A stretch of DNA of 9,658 nt from Actinomycetota bacterium (lineage in GTDB: Bacteria > Actinomycetota > Rubrobacteria > Rubrobacterales > Rubrobacteraceae): NCBI GenBank assembly GCA_020200675.1, contig JAIVIG010000054.1, forward strand, positions 1 to 9,658, given 5' to 3'. Position 1 is the first letter of the stretch. Each line of letters starts with the position of its first letter. The notes beneath the pieces were generated by a model. It was not told the origin of the DNA. It saw only the letters and a program-made list of their open reading frames with translations, and ran no database searches. The translations under genes and the position numbers were made by a program. Shown one piece after another: positions 1-5,846 of the stretch.

Positions 1-28
1 GAGCTACGCAAGGCCAAAGAGCGTTTGA

Positions 29-61
29 GACACAGCCAAGGATGTCATCCTTGGCTGTGTC
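29..61. terminator. Perfect 15-bp stem, 3-nt loop hairpin
   Basis: Bases 29-43 are exactly complementary to 47-61 around a GTC loop. No T-run follows on the plus strand and no A-run precedes it for the minus strand, so it is not a textbook intrinsic terminator. U-less hairpins of this strength at gene ends are common in high-GC actinomycetes, so a terminator for a gene left of the window is the likeliest role. The end of a small mobile element is an alternative. Confidence 0.45.
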
Positions 62-329
62 AGGCAGCCGGGTTTCGAGGTTTAGATGTTCACGCTGATA
101 TCAATAGAGGCCGCCCGGGAGGCCCGAACCGCCGCGGGCGGGGACGGGCCATCGTGACCCGGTGGAGGATGCTAGAGTAGCCGTTCCCCTGCGACCGTCC
201 TCCAGGAGCTAGAGGCCGTCCAAACCCGGCCCTGGCTGACTTTGTCTCGTGCGCCGGATATGTAAGAGGAGATCGACTTGACCGCGTATTGCTGTGAAGC
301 GGCGGATAGTGGCTCGCCGCCGGTCTTCG

Positions 330-356
330 TATAATCTCCGGCGAACGTCGAGGAGG
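330..356 (+). promoter_or_regulatory. -10 box and ribosome binding site of the DUF427 gene
   Basis: A consensus TATAAT lies at 330-335. An AGGAGG at 351-356 stands 8 nt before the ATG at 365, so the leader would be about 20-25 nt. No convincing -35 box is found at the usual distance, and a GCGGCG/CGCCGC hairpin at 299-320 occupies that position. Confidence 0.55.
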
Positions 357-364
357 TTTTGTAG

Positions 365-859
365 ATGAATCGCCAGCGCGTAGAGCCCGGTCCGGACCAG
401 GAGTCCGTGTGGGATTACCCGCGCCCGCCGAGGCTGGAGGATTCGGACAGGTGTGTCAAGGTCGTCTTTGGAGGGGTGACGCTCGCGTATACGACGCGTG
501 CCAAGCGGGTTCTAGAGACGAGCCACCCGCCGGTCTACTACATACCGCCCGACGACATCCGGATGGAGCACCTGAGGCTCGCGGAGGGGACTTCTTTTTG
601 TGAGTGGAAGGGTGTTGCACGCTACTACGACCTCGAGACCGAAGAGCGAAGGGAGCGGAGGGCTGCGTGGTTCTACCCGGAGCCGGTGCCGGCCTACGCC
701 GAACTCAAGGATTACGTGGCCTTTTATCCGTCTTTTATGGATGCATGCTGGGTAGATGGAGAGAAGGTCCGCGCGCAGGAGGGGGACTTTTACGGTGGTT
801 GGGTTACTTCGGAGATCGTCGGTCCTTTCAAGGGTGGTCTTGGTACCTGGGGTTGGTAG
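365..859 (+). CDS. DUF427 domain-containing protein
   Basis: The protein has 164 residues with an ATG start 8 nt after AGGAGG. It carries the hallmark pattern of the DUF427 family (PF04248): VWDYPRPPRLE near residues 15-25, a VVFGGVTLAYT strand near 33-43, YYIPPDDIRMEHL at 58-70, the CEWKGVARYY block at 79-88, and AAWFYPEPVPA followed by KDYVAFYPS at 100-123. The fold is a small beta-tent-like domain. The biochemical role of the family is not established, and I see no signal peptide or membrane segment. The C-terminal glycine-rich tail after residue 140 is less conserved. The gene ends 6 nt before the first possible start of the RAYT-PdxH frame and may be co-transcribed with it. Confidence 0.88.
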   Translation: MNRQRVEPGPDQESVWDYPRPPRLEDSDRCVKVVFGGVTLAYTTRAKRVLETSHPPVYYIPPDDIRMEHLRLAEGTSFCEWKGVARYYDLETEERRERRAAWFYPEPVPAYAELKDYVAFYPSFMDACWVDGEKVRAQEGDFYGGWVTSEIVGPFKGGLGTWGW

Positions 860-865
860 GGGTTT

Positions 866-2086
866 GTGTTTCGCGGGCAGGATGCCCGCGGTCCTACGAG
901 TGGTGGTCGGGTTTTGAGGGAAGAACCTAGAGGCTGGCATTACCAGGGGTATTTGCCCCACTTCGATGGCGGGGAGATAGCGCAGTTCGTCACGTTTCGG
1001 GTGGCGGACGGGTTGCGGAGGGAACCACTCTCTGATCCGCGCCTGGCAAAACTAGTCGAAGGGGCACTCTTGCACTTCGACGGGGAACGCTATCGCCTGC
1101 ACGCCTGGATGATAATGCCCAACCACGTCCACGTGCTCCTTACCCCGCGCCTCGGCAACCACGTCTCGGACATCGTCCACTCCTGGAAGTCCTTTACCTC
1201 CAAACGAGCCAATCGCATCCTCGGCAAGAGCGGAAAATTCTGGCAGGAAGACTACTTCGACCGCTACATCCGCAACCAACCCCACTTCGACACCACCCTC
1301 GAATACATAAACCAAAACCCTGTCAAAGCAGGCCTCTGCTGCACCCCCCAAGACTGGCCCTTCCGGGGAACCGCCACCCCCGAACCGCCAAACAACCCCG
1401 GGCCGTCAATCACCCCCGGTGGGCCGCGGGCGTCCCGCCTGCAAAGCGACGATGTCGCCGACCTCCGCAAGGAGTACATCCGTGGCGGCCTGAAGGAAGA
1501 CGACGCGCACCCCGACCCTATAGAACAGTTTCGCAAGTGGTTCGAGGAGGCGCTGGCTGCAAACCTGCACGAGCCCAACGCCATGACCCTCGCCACCGTT
1601 TCCTCCGGCGGCAGACCTTCGGCCCGTGTGGTGCTCCTCAAGGGCTTCGACGAGCGAGGTTTCGTTTTCTACACCAACCACGAGGGCCGTAAGGGCCGGG
1701 AACTGGAGGAGAACCCGTACTGTGCGCTAGTCTTCTACTGGGGCGAGCTGGAGCGGCAGGTGCGGGTAGAAGGAAGGGCATCTCGCGTTTCGGCGGAGGA
1801 ATCCGACGAATATTACCGGAGCAGGCCGCGGGGAAGCCGGTTGAGCGCCTGGGCTTCGGAGCAAAGCCGTCCCGTTGCGGGGCGGAATACTTTGGAGGAG
1901 CGGCTGCGGGGGCTCGAAGACGAGTACGAGGGGCGTGAGGTACCGCGCCCGCCGTTTTGGGGCGGCTACCGGGTCGAGCCAGAGGCCATCGAGTTCTGGC
2001 AGGGCCGGGAGAACCGGCTGCACGACCGTTTGCTTTATCGTTGTAGTAGCGGTGTAGGCTGGAGTATGGAGCGTCTCCAGCCCTAG
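866..2086 (+). CDS. pdxH: RAYT-PdxH fusion: REP-associated tyrosine transposase joined in frame to pyridoxamine 5'-phosphate oxidase
   Basis: One uninterrupted 406-codon frame holds two complete domains. Residues about 23-170 are a Y1/RAYT transposase: the family-typical GYLPHF opening at 28-33, an HUH motif in MPNHVHVL (His87, His89), the FWQEDYFDRYIR block with Tyr130 as probable nucleophile, and YINQNPVKAGL at 147-157. Residues about 192-406 are PdxH, which oxidises pyridoxine or pyridoxamine 5'-phosphate to PLP using FMN. The match to E. coli PdxH is collinear: LRKEYIRGGL at 200-209, RVVLLKGFDERGFVFYTN, LERQVRVEG, SRPRGSRLSAWASEQS, WGGYRV at 365-370 and FWQGRENRLHDR at 377-388. At 215 residues the PdxH part is full length. 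It has no ATG, GTG or TTG of its own before the conserved block; only a CTG at 1439 would fit. Starts for the whole frame are GTG 866 (inside the left REP, poor ribosome binding site) or TTG 914. Residues 171-191 are an unconserved Pro/Gly-rich linker partly encoded by the right REP. Confidence 0.85.
   Translation: MFRGQDARGPTSGGRVLREEPRGWHYQGYLPHFDGGEIAQFVTFRVADGLRREPLSDPRLAKLVEGALLHFDGERYRLHAWMIMPNHVHVLLTPRLGNHVSDIVHSWKSFTSKRANRILGKSGKFWQEDYFDRYIRNQPHFDTTLEYINQNPVKAGLCCTPQDWPFRGTATPEPPNNPGPSITPGGPRASRLQSDDVADLRKEYIRGGLKEDDAHPDPIEQFRKWFEEALAANLHEPNAMTLATVSSGGRPSARVVLLKGFDERGFVFYTNHEGRKGRELEENPYCALVFYWGELERQVRVEGRASRVSAEESDEYYRSRPRGSRLSAWASEQSRPVAGRNTLEERLRGLEDEYEGREVPRPPFWGGYRVEPEAIEFWQGRENRLHDRLLYRCSSGVGWSMERLQP
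872..894 (+). repeat. Left REP palindrome
   Basis: A perfect 7-bp stem (CGCGGGC 872-878 / GCCCGCG 884-890) encloses the loop AGGAT and is followed by GTCC. It lies just after the DUF427 stop codon, so it could also act as that gene's terminator. If the frame starts at GTG 866, the repeat is translated as RGQDARGP. Confidence 0.75.
1421..1445 (-). repeat. Right REP palindrome, inverted relative to the left copy
   Basis: GCGGG (1426-1430) and CCCGC (1434-1438) form a 5-bp stem. Read on the minus strand, the repeat is GGCGGGACGCCCGCGGCCC, matching the left REP at 16 of 19 positions. It is inside the open frame and encodes part of the linker between the RAYT and PdxH domains. Confidence 0.7.
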
Positions 2087-2121
2087 AACGACCTGCTTCG
2101 GAGCGGGCGGGACCTCTCTGC

Positions 2122-2170
2122 TGCTAAGATGGTGCCGCGGGTCTTTCGAGAATCTTGGGGAAGGAGAGGA
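2122..2170 (+). promoter_or_regulatory. Probable extended -10 promoter and ribosome binding site of the FAH-family gene
   Basis: TGC-TAAGAT at 2122-2130 fits an extended -10 box and would give a leader of roughly 35 nt. AAGGAGAGGA at 2161-2170 lies directly before the TTG start at 2172. No matching -35 box is obvious. Similar TGN-TANNNT boxes precede the icmA gene (6940-6948) and the right-edge transposase (9572-9580). Confidence 0.45.
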
Positions 2171-2171
2171 T

Positions 2172-2996
2172 TTGAAGCTTGTTTCGTATTCGACCGGGGG
2201 TGGGACGCCGCACGTAGGCTACGTCGAGGACGGTGAGGTTCATCCGCTCGGCGGGTCGAGCATGCTGGACTACATCGAGCATGGCCGAAGCGCCGACCGG
2301 CAGCCCGGCGGGGAGGTCGTGCCGCTCTCGGAAGCGTGGCTGCACGCCCCGATAGGCCGTCCTGGCAAGATCATCGCCATCGGCCTCAACTACGAGGACC
2401 ACGCCGCGGAGACGGGCGGCGAGGCGCCCGAGAAGCCCATCGTCTTCGCCAAGTACCCCAACACCATCATCGGCCCCGGCGAAGCCATCCGCATACCCCC
2501 GATCACCGAGCAGGCCGACTACGAGGCGGAGTTGGGGGTCGTGATCGGACGCCCGGCGAAGAACGTCTCCGAGTCCGACGCCCTCGACTACGTCTACGGC
2601 TACACCAACTGCAACGACGTCTCCTCGCGGGACCTGCAGTTCTCCGAGGGCGGGCAGTGGACGAGGAGCAAGTCCATAGATACCTTCGCCCCCATCGGGC
2701 CGTACATCGCCACCCGCGACGAGGTGCCCGATCCGCAGGAGCTCTCCATCCGGTGCGTGTTGAACGGGGAGACCATGCAGGACAGCACGACGGCGAAGAT
2801 GATCTTCCCGGTCTCCGAGCTGATCTCGTTCCTCTCCACGGGCATGACCCTGATGCCCGGCGACATCATCATGTCCGGCACCCCGGCCGGGGTCGGTTTC
2901 GCACGCGACCCCGAGGTCTTTCTCAAAGCTGGCGACGAGGTGACCATCGAGATAGAGGGCCTGGGTAGCTTGACGAACCCCGTTGAGGCAGGGTAG
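2172..2996 (+). CDS. Fumarylacetoacetate hydrolase (FAH) family protein
   Basis: The protein has 274 residues from a TTG start preceded by a strong purine-rich ribosome binding site. The variable N-terminal domain (about 1-60) is followed by the FAH catalytic domain. Key features are GKIIAIGLNYEDHAAE at 65-80 with the lid His77, the metal ligands Glu118 and Glu120 in YEAELGVVIG and Asp149 in TNCNDVSSRD, Lys167 in RSKSID, and the closing GDIIMSGTPAGVG at 230-242. Such enzymes use Mg or Mn to hydrolyse, decarboxylate or tautomerise beta-keto acids: HpcE/HpaG-type isomerase-decarboxylases, acylpyruvases and oxaloacetate tautomerases. The sequence alone does not choose among these. The protein should be cytosolic. 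The next gene, 41 bp downstream, encodes a 2-hydroxyacid oxidase-type flavoprotein, so a shared role in hydroxy-acid or keto-acid turnover is plausible. Confidence 0.88.
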   Translation: MKLVSYSTGGGTPHVGYVEDGEVHPLGGSSMLDYIEHGRSADRQPGGEVVPLSEAWLHAPIGRPGKIIAIGLNYEDHAAETGGEAPEKPIVFAKYPNTIIGPGEAIRIPPITEQADYEAELGVVIGRPAKNVSESDALDYVYGYTNCNDVSSRDLQFSEGGQWTRSKSIDTFAPIGPYIATRDEVPDPQELSIRCVLNGETMQDSTTAKMIFPVSELISFLSTGMTLMPGDIIMSGTPAGVGFARDPEVFLKAGDEVTIEIEGLGSLTNPVEAG

Positions 2997-3037
2997 CTCC
3001 CTTCTTTACCTACCATGCTCCGCATCCCCCGGACGCC

Positions 3038-4279
3038 GTGGTCTTTCCGAAGAGCCGCGACGAGGTCGTGCAGGTCCTGCGCTTCGCCAACGAGCGCGGC
3101 ATCCCCGTGGTCCCCTTCGGGCAGGGGAGCAGCCTCGAGGGGCACACCATTCCGAGGCAGGGAGGCATTAGCCTGGACACGAGGCTGATGGGCGGGATCC
3201 TGGACATCCGCCCCGAGGACTTCGTCGCCAGAGTCGAGCCGGGCGTCACGCACGGCAAGCTGAACGCGAGCCTCGAGGAGCGCGGCCTCTTCTTTCCGGT
3301 AGATCCCGGTTGGGACGCTTCCATAGGCGGTATGGCCGCGACCAACGCGAGCGGCACCAACGCGGTGCGCTACGGGGCGATGAAGGATCAGGTCCTGGGC
3401 CTGGAGATCGTGCTGGCCGACGGGACGGTGATGAGGACCGGCGGTATGGCGATGAAGTCGTCGGCCGGGTACAATCTCACCGGGCTCTTCGTCGGCTCGG
3501 AAGGAACTCTGGGCGTCTTCACGCAGATAACACTCCGTCTGTACCCGATCCCCGAGTACGTGCTCGCCGCCAGGGCCGTGTTCCCGGACATAGAAGCGGC
3601 GGGACGGGCGGCGGTAGCCACGATCCGCTCCGGTATGCGGATAGGACGCGTCGAGCTGGTCGACGCCCGGACGGTCGAAGCGGTGAACGCCTACAAGGGC
3701 GCGGACTACGCCGTCTCCGCGACCCTCTTTCTCGAGTTCAGCGGCAGCGAGGCGAGCGTGGAGGAGGACGTCGAAAAGGCGCGCGGCATCGCCGAGGCCG
3801 AGGGCTGCTCCACCTTCGAGTTCGAGAGCGACGAGGCGGGGAGGAAGAGGCTGTGGGAGGCCCGGCACGAAGCCGGCATCGCAATAAAGGAACTACACCC
3901 TGAAGCAAAGCCGATGACCACCGACGTGTGCGTCCCCGTCTCCGACCTGCCGGACGCCTTGCGCCACGCTCGCGAGACCATCGAATCCTACGGCCTCGAC
4001 GGGGCCATCCTGGGTCACGTCGGCGACGGCAACTACCACGCCGTCTTCCCCGTGGACCCGGAAGACGACGAAGACCTAGCGCGCGCCGAGAGAGTCAACG
4101 CCGAGATCGTGGGCTACGCGCTCGCGCGCGGCGGCACCTCTACCGGCGAGCACGGCGTCGGCTTCGGAAAGACGAAGCATCTTGAGAAAGAACATGGCGA
4201 CTCCCTGCAGTTCATGCGAGAGATAAAGAAGCTTGCTGATCCCAATGGGATCATGAATCCCGGTAAGATATTCTCTTAG
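3038..4279 (+). CDS. FAD-binding oxidase, GlcD / D-lactate dehydrogenase type, probably N-terminally truncated
   Basis: This is a VAO/PCMH-family flavoprotein, likely oxidising a D-2-hydroxy acid such as glycolate or D-lactate. From GTG 3038, the FAD domain starts at residue 1 with VVFPKSRDEV (the first V is the start codon). It continues with the PP-loop VPFGQGSSLEGH at 25-36, GGMAATNASGTNAVRYGAMKD at about 98-117, SSAGYNLTGLFVGSEGTLG at 141-159, and a C-terminal catalytic domain with HVGDGNYHAVFP, GGTSTGEHGVGFGK and MNPGKIF. Homologues usually run 450-500 residues and carry about 35-45 residues before the PDAVVFP motif. Here the frame encodes TYHAPHPPDAVVFP, so homology begins upstream of the only start codon. 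The frame closes at a TGA (2984-2986) with no ATG, GTG or TTG between, and no ribosome binding site precedes 3038. I infer a 5' deletion. The product may be made by coupling to the upstream gene, or the gene may be dead. The stop codon lies at the edge of an inverted repeat. Confidence 0.75.
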   Translation: MVFPKSRDEVVQVLRFANERGIPVVPFGQGSSLEGHTIPRQGGISLDTRLMGGILDIRPEDFVARVEPGVTHGKLNASLEERGLFFPVDPGWDASIGGMAATNASGTNAVRYGAMKDQVLGLEIVLADGTVMRTGGMAMKSSAGYNLTGLFVGSEGTLGVFTQITLRLYPIPEYVLAARAVFPDIEAAGRAAVATIRSGMRIGRVELVDARTVEAVNAYKGADYAVSATLFLEFSGSEASVEEDVEKARGIAEAEGCSTFEFESDEAGRKRLWEARHEAGIAIKELHPEAKPMTTDVCVPVSDLPDALRHARETIESYGLDGAILGHVGDGNYHAVFPVDPEDDEDLARAERVNAEIVGYALARGGTSTGEHGVGFGKTKHLEKEHGDSLQFMREIKKLADPNGIMNPGKIFS

Positions 4280-4391
4280 AGCTTGCGCGGATAGGCGGGT
4301 AGCAAATGTATCAATAGGCGATGAGGAGCCGATTTGATCGTTCGGAGAATCGACAAATACGAAAAGTAGCGAGCCTATCCGCGCAAGCTCT
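4278..4391. mobile_element. MITE-like element: 19-bp perfect inverted repeats around a 76-bp AT-richer core
   Basis: Bases 4278-4296 are an exact reverse complement of 4373-4391. The core (4297-4372) is about 45 percent GC by my count, well below its neighbours, and has a short inner stem (CGATT 4330-4334 / AATCG 4348-4352). CTCTTAG occurs at 4273-4279 and again at 4388-4394; it could be a target-site duplication but overlaps the repeat arms, so the boundary is uncertain. No transposase is encoded. The left arm begins inside the TAG stop of the FAD oxidase. The whole can also fold as a long hairpin and may act as a terminator. Confidence 0.55.
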
Positions 4392-4610
4392 TAGCTAGAG
4401 ACGGCCAGCTGTAGAGGCGTTCCGTCGAGGTGAGCGTCCGAAACAAGCTCCGGTCTACGCTCGAAAACAATAGGAGGCGGGAGGGTAAGGTCTCCGGCGA
4501 GCGAAATGCTCCTTAAGAAGGCTTTTGGTGCAGCTTCCGCCTCGATTCTTTTGGCAGGCTAGCTTTCCGTTGGTGAGCAGCGACCCGTGCTCGACTGCGA
4601 GTACGGATCG
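4392..4610. other. Intergenic region, no gene seen
   Basis: The gap lies between the MITE-like repeat and the converging minus-strand lipoprotein gene. A broken stem (GAGCGT-CCG paired with CGG-TCT-ACGCTC, 4432-4462) could be the original terminator of the FAD oxidase unit, displaced by the insertion. No conserved reading frame or tRNA pattern was found. Confidence 0.5.
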
Positions 4611-4612
4611 CT
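4579..4612 (-). terminator. Hairpin terminator of the MarR-lipoprotein operon
   Basis: A 15-bp stem (4579-4593 with 4598-4612), containing one C-A mismatch and one G-T wobble, closes an ACTG loop. It overlaps the last two bases of the lipoprotein stop codon on the minus strand. No U-tract follows, so it would be a U-less actinomycete-type terminator, possibly working in both directions. Confidence 0.55.
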
Positions 4613-5237
4613 ACTGGTGTAAGGAGTGCTCCTCGCCGGTTTCGCCGTCACCCTCCGCGTATCCGCGCAGGCGGTCGTACATCGCTACCTGCTGGGCGTC
4701 GAGGGCGTCCTTCATCTTCAGGTGTGCGTTCAGGTGCGCGTTTCTCAGGCGACCCTCGACAGTGGCGATCTCGCCGGTGGTCTGGGCCAGTTCTTCCTCG
4801 TCGATCTCCTCGTCCCGGAAGGCCTGGTCCAGTCGTTCCTCGAGATTCACTAGCTCTCCACCCAGGGTCTTTGCCTCATCCTCCATGGCCGAGTAGATCT
4901 CCTGAACAGTCTGCTCCTGCTCCGCTGTGAGATCTAGCTCGTCGGATAGCTCCAGTACGTGCCTGGGACCGGGATAATGGTTCAACTCCCCGGCGAGGGC
5001 GTACCCGGCTCCCTTACCCTCCAGTAGGTTGTTTACCTTCTCTTCGGATAGGGCTTTTATGGGTCTTTCTTCGAACCCGGCGTAGGGCTGCTCGGAGTTG
5101 GCCTTTGACGAGGCATCGTGCGCAACGGTGCTCGCGGATTCCTCCTGCCCGGCGCATCCCGAGAACGAGAGCGTTGTAACCGCCAGGGGCAAGATCACCC
5201 GCGCCGCTACGATTCCTTTCGCACTACCCACCCTCAT
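4611..5237 (-). CDS. Spy/CpxP-like lipoprotein
   Basis: The product has 208 residues. Residues 1-28 form a lipoprotein signal: basic N-terminus, hydrophobic ILPLAVTTL, then LSFSGC with Cys28 as the lipidated residue, so the mature protein should sit on the outer face of the membrane. Residues 77-96 (AGYALAGELNHYPGPRHVLE) lead into a helical domain that begins with an LTAEQ motif at 103-107 and ends with a second LDAQQ-like repeat at 179-183. This arrangement is typical of LTXXQ, Spy/CpxP-type chaperones and small metal-responsive proteins. The helices are Glu-rich and carry HLNAHL at 168-173 and His204/His207 near the C-terminus, which might bind metal. The ATG is preceded by GGAGGAGG and lies inside the end of the MarR gene (14-bp overlap), indicating translational coupling. 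Function as an envelope stress chaperone is inferred from family resemblance. Confidence 0.75.
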   Translation of the reverse strand: MRVGSAKGIVAARVILPLAVTTLSFSGCAGQEESASTVAHDASSKANSEQPYAGFEERPIKALSEEKVNNLLEGKGAGYALAGELNHYPGPRHVLELSDELDLTAEQEQTVQEIYSAMEDEAKTLGGELVNLEERLDQAFRDEEIDEEELAQTTGEIATVEGRLRNAHLNAHLKMKDALDAQQVAMYDRLRGYAEGDGETGEEHSLHQ

Positions 5238-5673
5238 TCATCGCCTCCTCCAGCACGCTTAGGCCTCGTATGATCGGTGCTAGCTCTTCTTCGGGGATCG
5301 CCTCTAAAATTCGGGCGAACTTTGCCCGACGCGCCTCTGCCAGCCTGGCCGCCGCCTTCTTGCCGGCCTCCGTCAACCTGAGCTCCATCGCCCGCCCATC
5401 GTGAAGACTCTTCTTGCGCCCAACCCATCCACGCTTCTCCAGTACCTTGACGAGCCGACTCACCGTGCTCTTCTCTAAGCGTAGCTTTTGGGCGAGATCC
5501 TTCTGCAAGAGCGGCTCCGCGCGCGTGAGCTCCAACAAGGCGTGCGCCTCTGCTACCGCTACCGGCTCCCCACAAGGCGTCTCTTCCGGCCTGTGCAACC
5601 CGAATGCCCGGACCAAGGAGATCATGCGCTCCTGCAACTCGAGATTCGTCACCGCTCGTACCTCGGCTCCCAA
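5224..5673 (-). CDS. MarR-family transcriptional regulator
   Basis: The winged helix-turn-helix is clear: LLQKDLAQKLRLEKSTVSRLVKVLEKRGWVGR (recognition helix around STVSRLV), then a wing with HDGRAMELRLTEAGKK. Amphipathic dimerisation helices flank it. The frame extends to a GTG at 5685, but the AGGAGG at 5690-5685 overlaps that codon, so the start should be the TTG at 5673 (11 nt after it, about 149 aa). A GTG at 5652, with GAGG 8 nt upstream, is also possible. The only Cys, in the N-terminal HRPEETPCGEP segment, is placed where some MarR proteins such as OhrR sense oxidants; this is suggestive only. The gene overlaps the lipoprotein gene downstream and is divergent from a molybdoenzyme gene. 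Two TTG-N7-CAA sites over its promoter suggest autoregulation. Confidence 0.88.
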   Translation of the reverse strand: MGAEVRAVTNLELQERMISLVRAFGLHRPEETPCGEPVAVAEAHALLELTRAEPLLQKDLAQKLRLEKSTVSRLVKVLEKRGWVGRKKSLHDGRAMELRLTEAGKKAAARLAEARRAKFARILEAIPEEELAPIIRGLSVLEEAMNEGG

Positions 5674-5697
5674 TCTGAACCACACCTCCTCGAAACG

Positions 5698-5735
5698 GTT
5701 GTATGCTTCAATTATATAGTTGAATCGTACAACTA
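5698..5735. promoter_or_regulatory. Double MarR operator and -10 box in the divergent intergenic region
   Basis: A 36-bp palindrome (5698-5715 against 5716-5733, 15 of 18 pairs) contains two sites of the form TTG-N7-CAA, at 5699-5711 and 5720-5732. Their centres are 21 bp apart, two helical turns. The right site extends to TAGTTG-N7-CAACTA (5717-5735). A minus-strand TATAAT lies at 5716-5711, at the centre of the palindrome. It would start transcription about 30 nt before the MarR start. Binding of two dimers would cover this promoter. That MarR itself binds here is inferred from position and symmetry. Confidence 0.7.
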
Positions 5736-5789
5736 TCCTTTGAGTATGTCGAGCGTTCGCGGGAGGGACGAGGGGGGTGTATCCTGGTG

Positions 5790-5842
5790 TGCGCTACGGT
5801 TTGCGGTGCGGGTTGGGGATACTCTAGGAAGGGGAGGAGGTC
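5790..5842 (+). promoter_or_regulatory. Possible promoter and ribosome binding site of the molybdoenzyme gene
   Basis: GCGCTACGGTTTGC at 5791-5804 resembles GTGCTACAGTTTGC before the icmA gene (6939-6952), so TACGGT at 5795-5800 may be the -10 box. GGAAGGGGAGGAGG upstream of 5847 is a strong ribosome binding site that fixes the ATG as the start instead of an earlier in-frame codon at 5787. The MarR operators lie about 60 bp upstream of this -10, so control of this gene by MarR is possible but less direct. Confidence 0.35.
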
Positions 5843-5846
5843 GTCT

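Larger units (their letters stand above)
1..364. other. Intergenic stretch with hairpins, no convincing gene
   Basis: No reading frame here gives a recognisable protein. Plus frame 1 is open from the left edge to a TAG at 178-180, but the translation crosses a perfect palindrome and a GC-rich stem-loop and matches no family I know; it could be the tail or remnant of a gene to the left. Besides the hairpin at 29-61 there is a two-part stem-loop at 121-150 (GGCCCG/CGGGCC outside, CCGCC/GGCGG inside) and a GCGGCG/CGCCGC hairpin at 299-320. TGC-TAGAGT at 170-178 looks like an extended -10 box but has no gene just downstream. The promoter and ribosome binding site of the DUF427 gene end the region. 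Confidence 0.6.
872..1445 (+). mobile_element. REP/RAYT element (REPtron-like) inserted at the 5' end of pdxH
   Basis: A single RAYT domain is bracketed by two REP-type palindromes. The left copy (876-894) and the reverse complement of the right copy (1421-1439) agree at 16 of 19 bases. RAYTs are single-copy HUH enzymes thought to mobilise or maintain REP sequences, and REPs in opposite orientation around a RAYT gene are the classic arrangement. Exact element boundaries cannot be fixed from one sequence. The conserved PdxH coding sequence resumes within about 25 bases of the right REP. Confidence 0.65.

Noticed and set aside
1..180. Open plus-strand frame 1 ending at TAG 178-180, containing HADINRGR, which weakly recalls the C-terminus of TnpB proteins (AD-x-NAA-x-NI).
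   Set aside because: The cysteines and spacing of a TnpB zinc ribbon are missing, and the frame crosses a perfect hairpin and a GC-rich stem. The resemblance is too short to call.
2600..3868. A 422-codon minus-strand open frame opposite the FAH and FAD oxidase genes.
   Set aside because: It is antisense to two clear enzyme genes, its translation matches nothing recognisable, and long antisense frames are expected in GC-rich DNA.
5787..5846. Upstream extension of the molybdoenzyme from GTG 5787.
   Set aside because: The 20 extra residues are not family-like and overlap the probable promoter. GGAGGAGG before ATG 5847 fixes the start.
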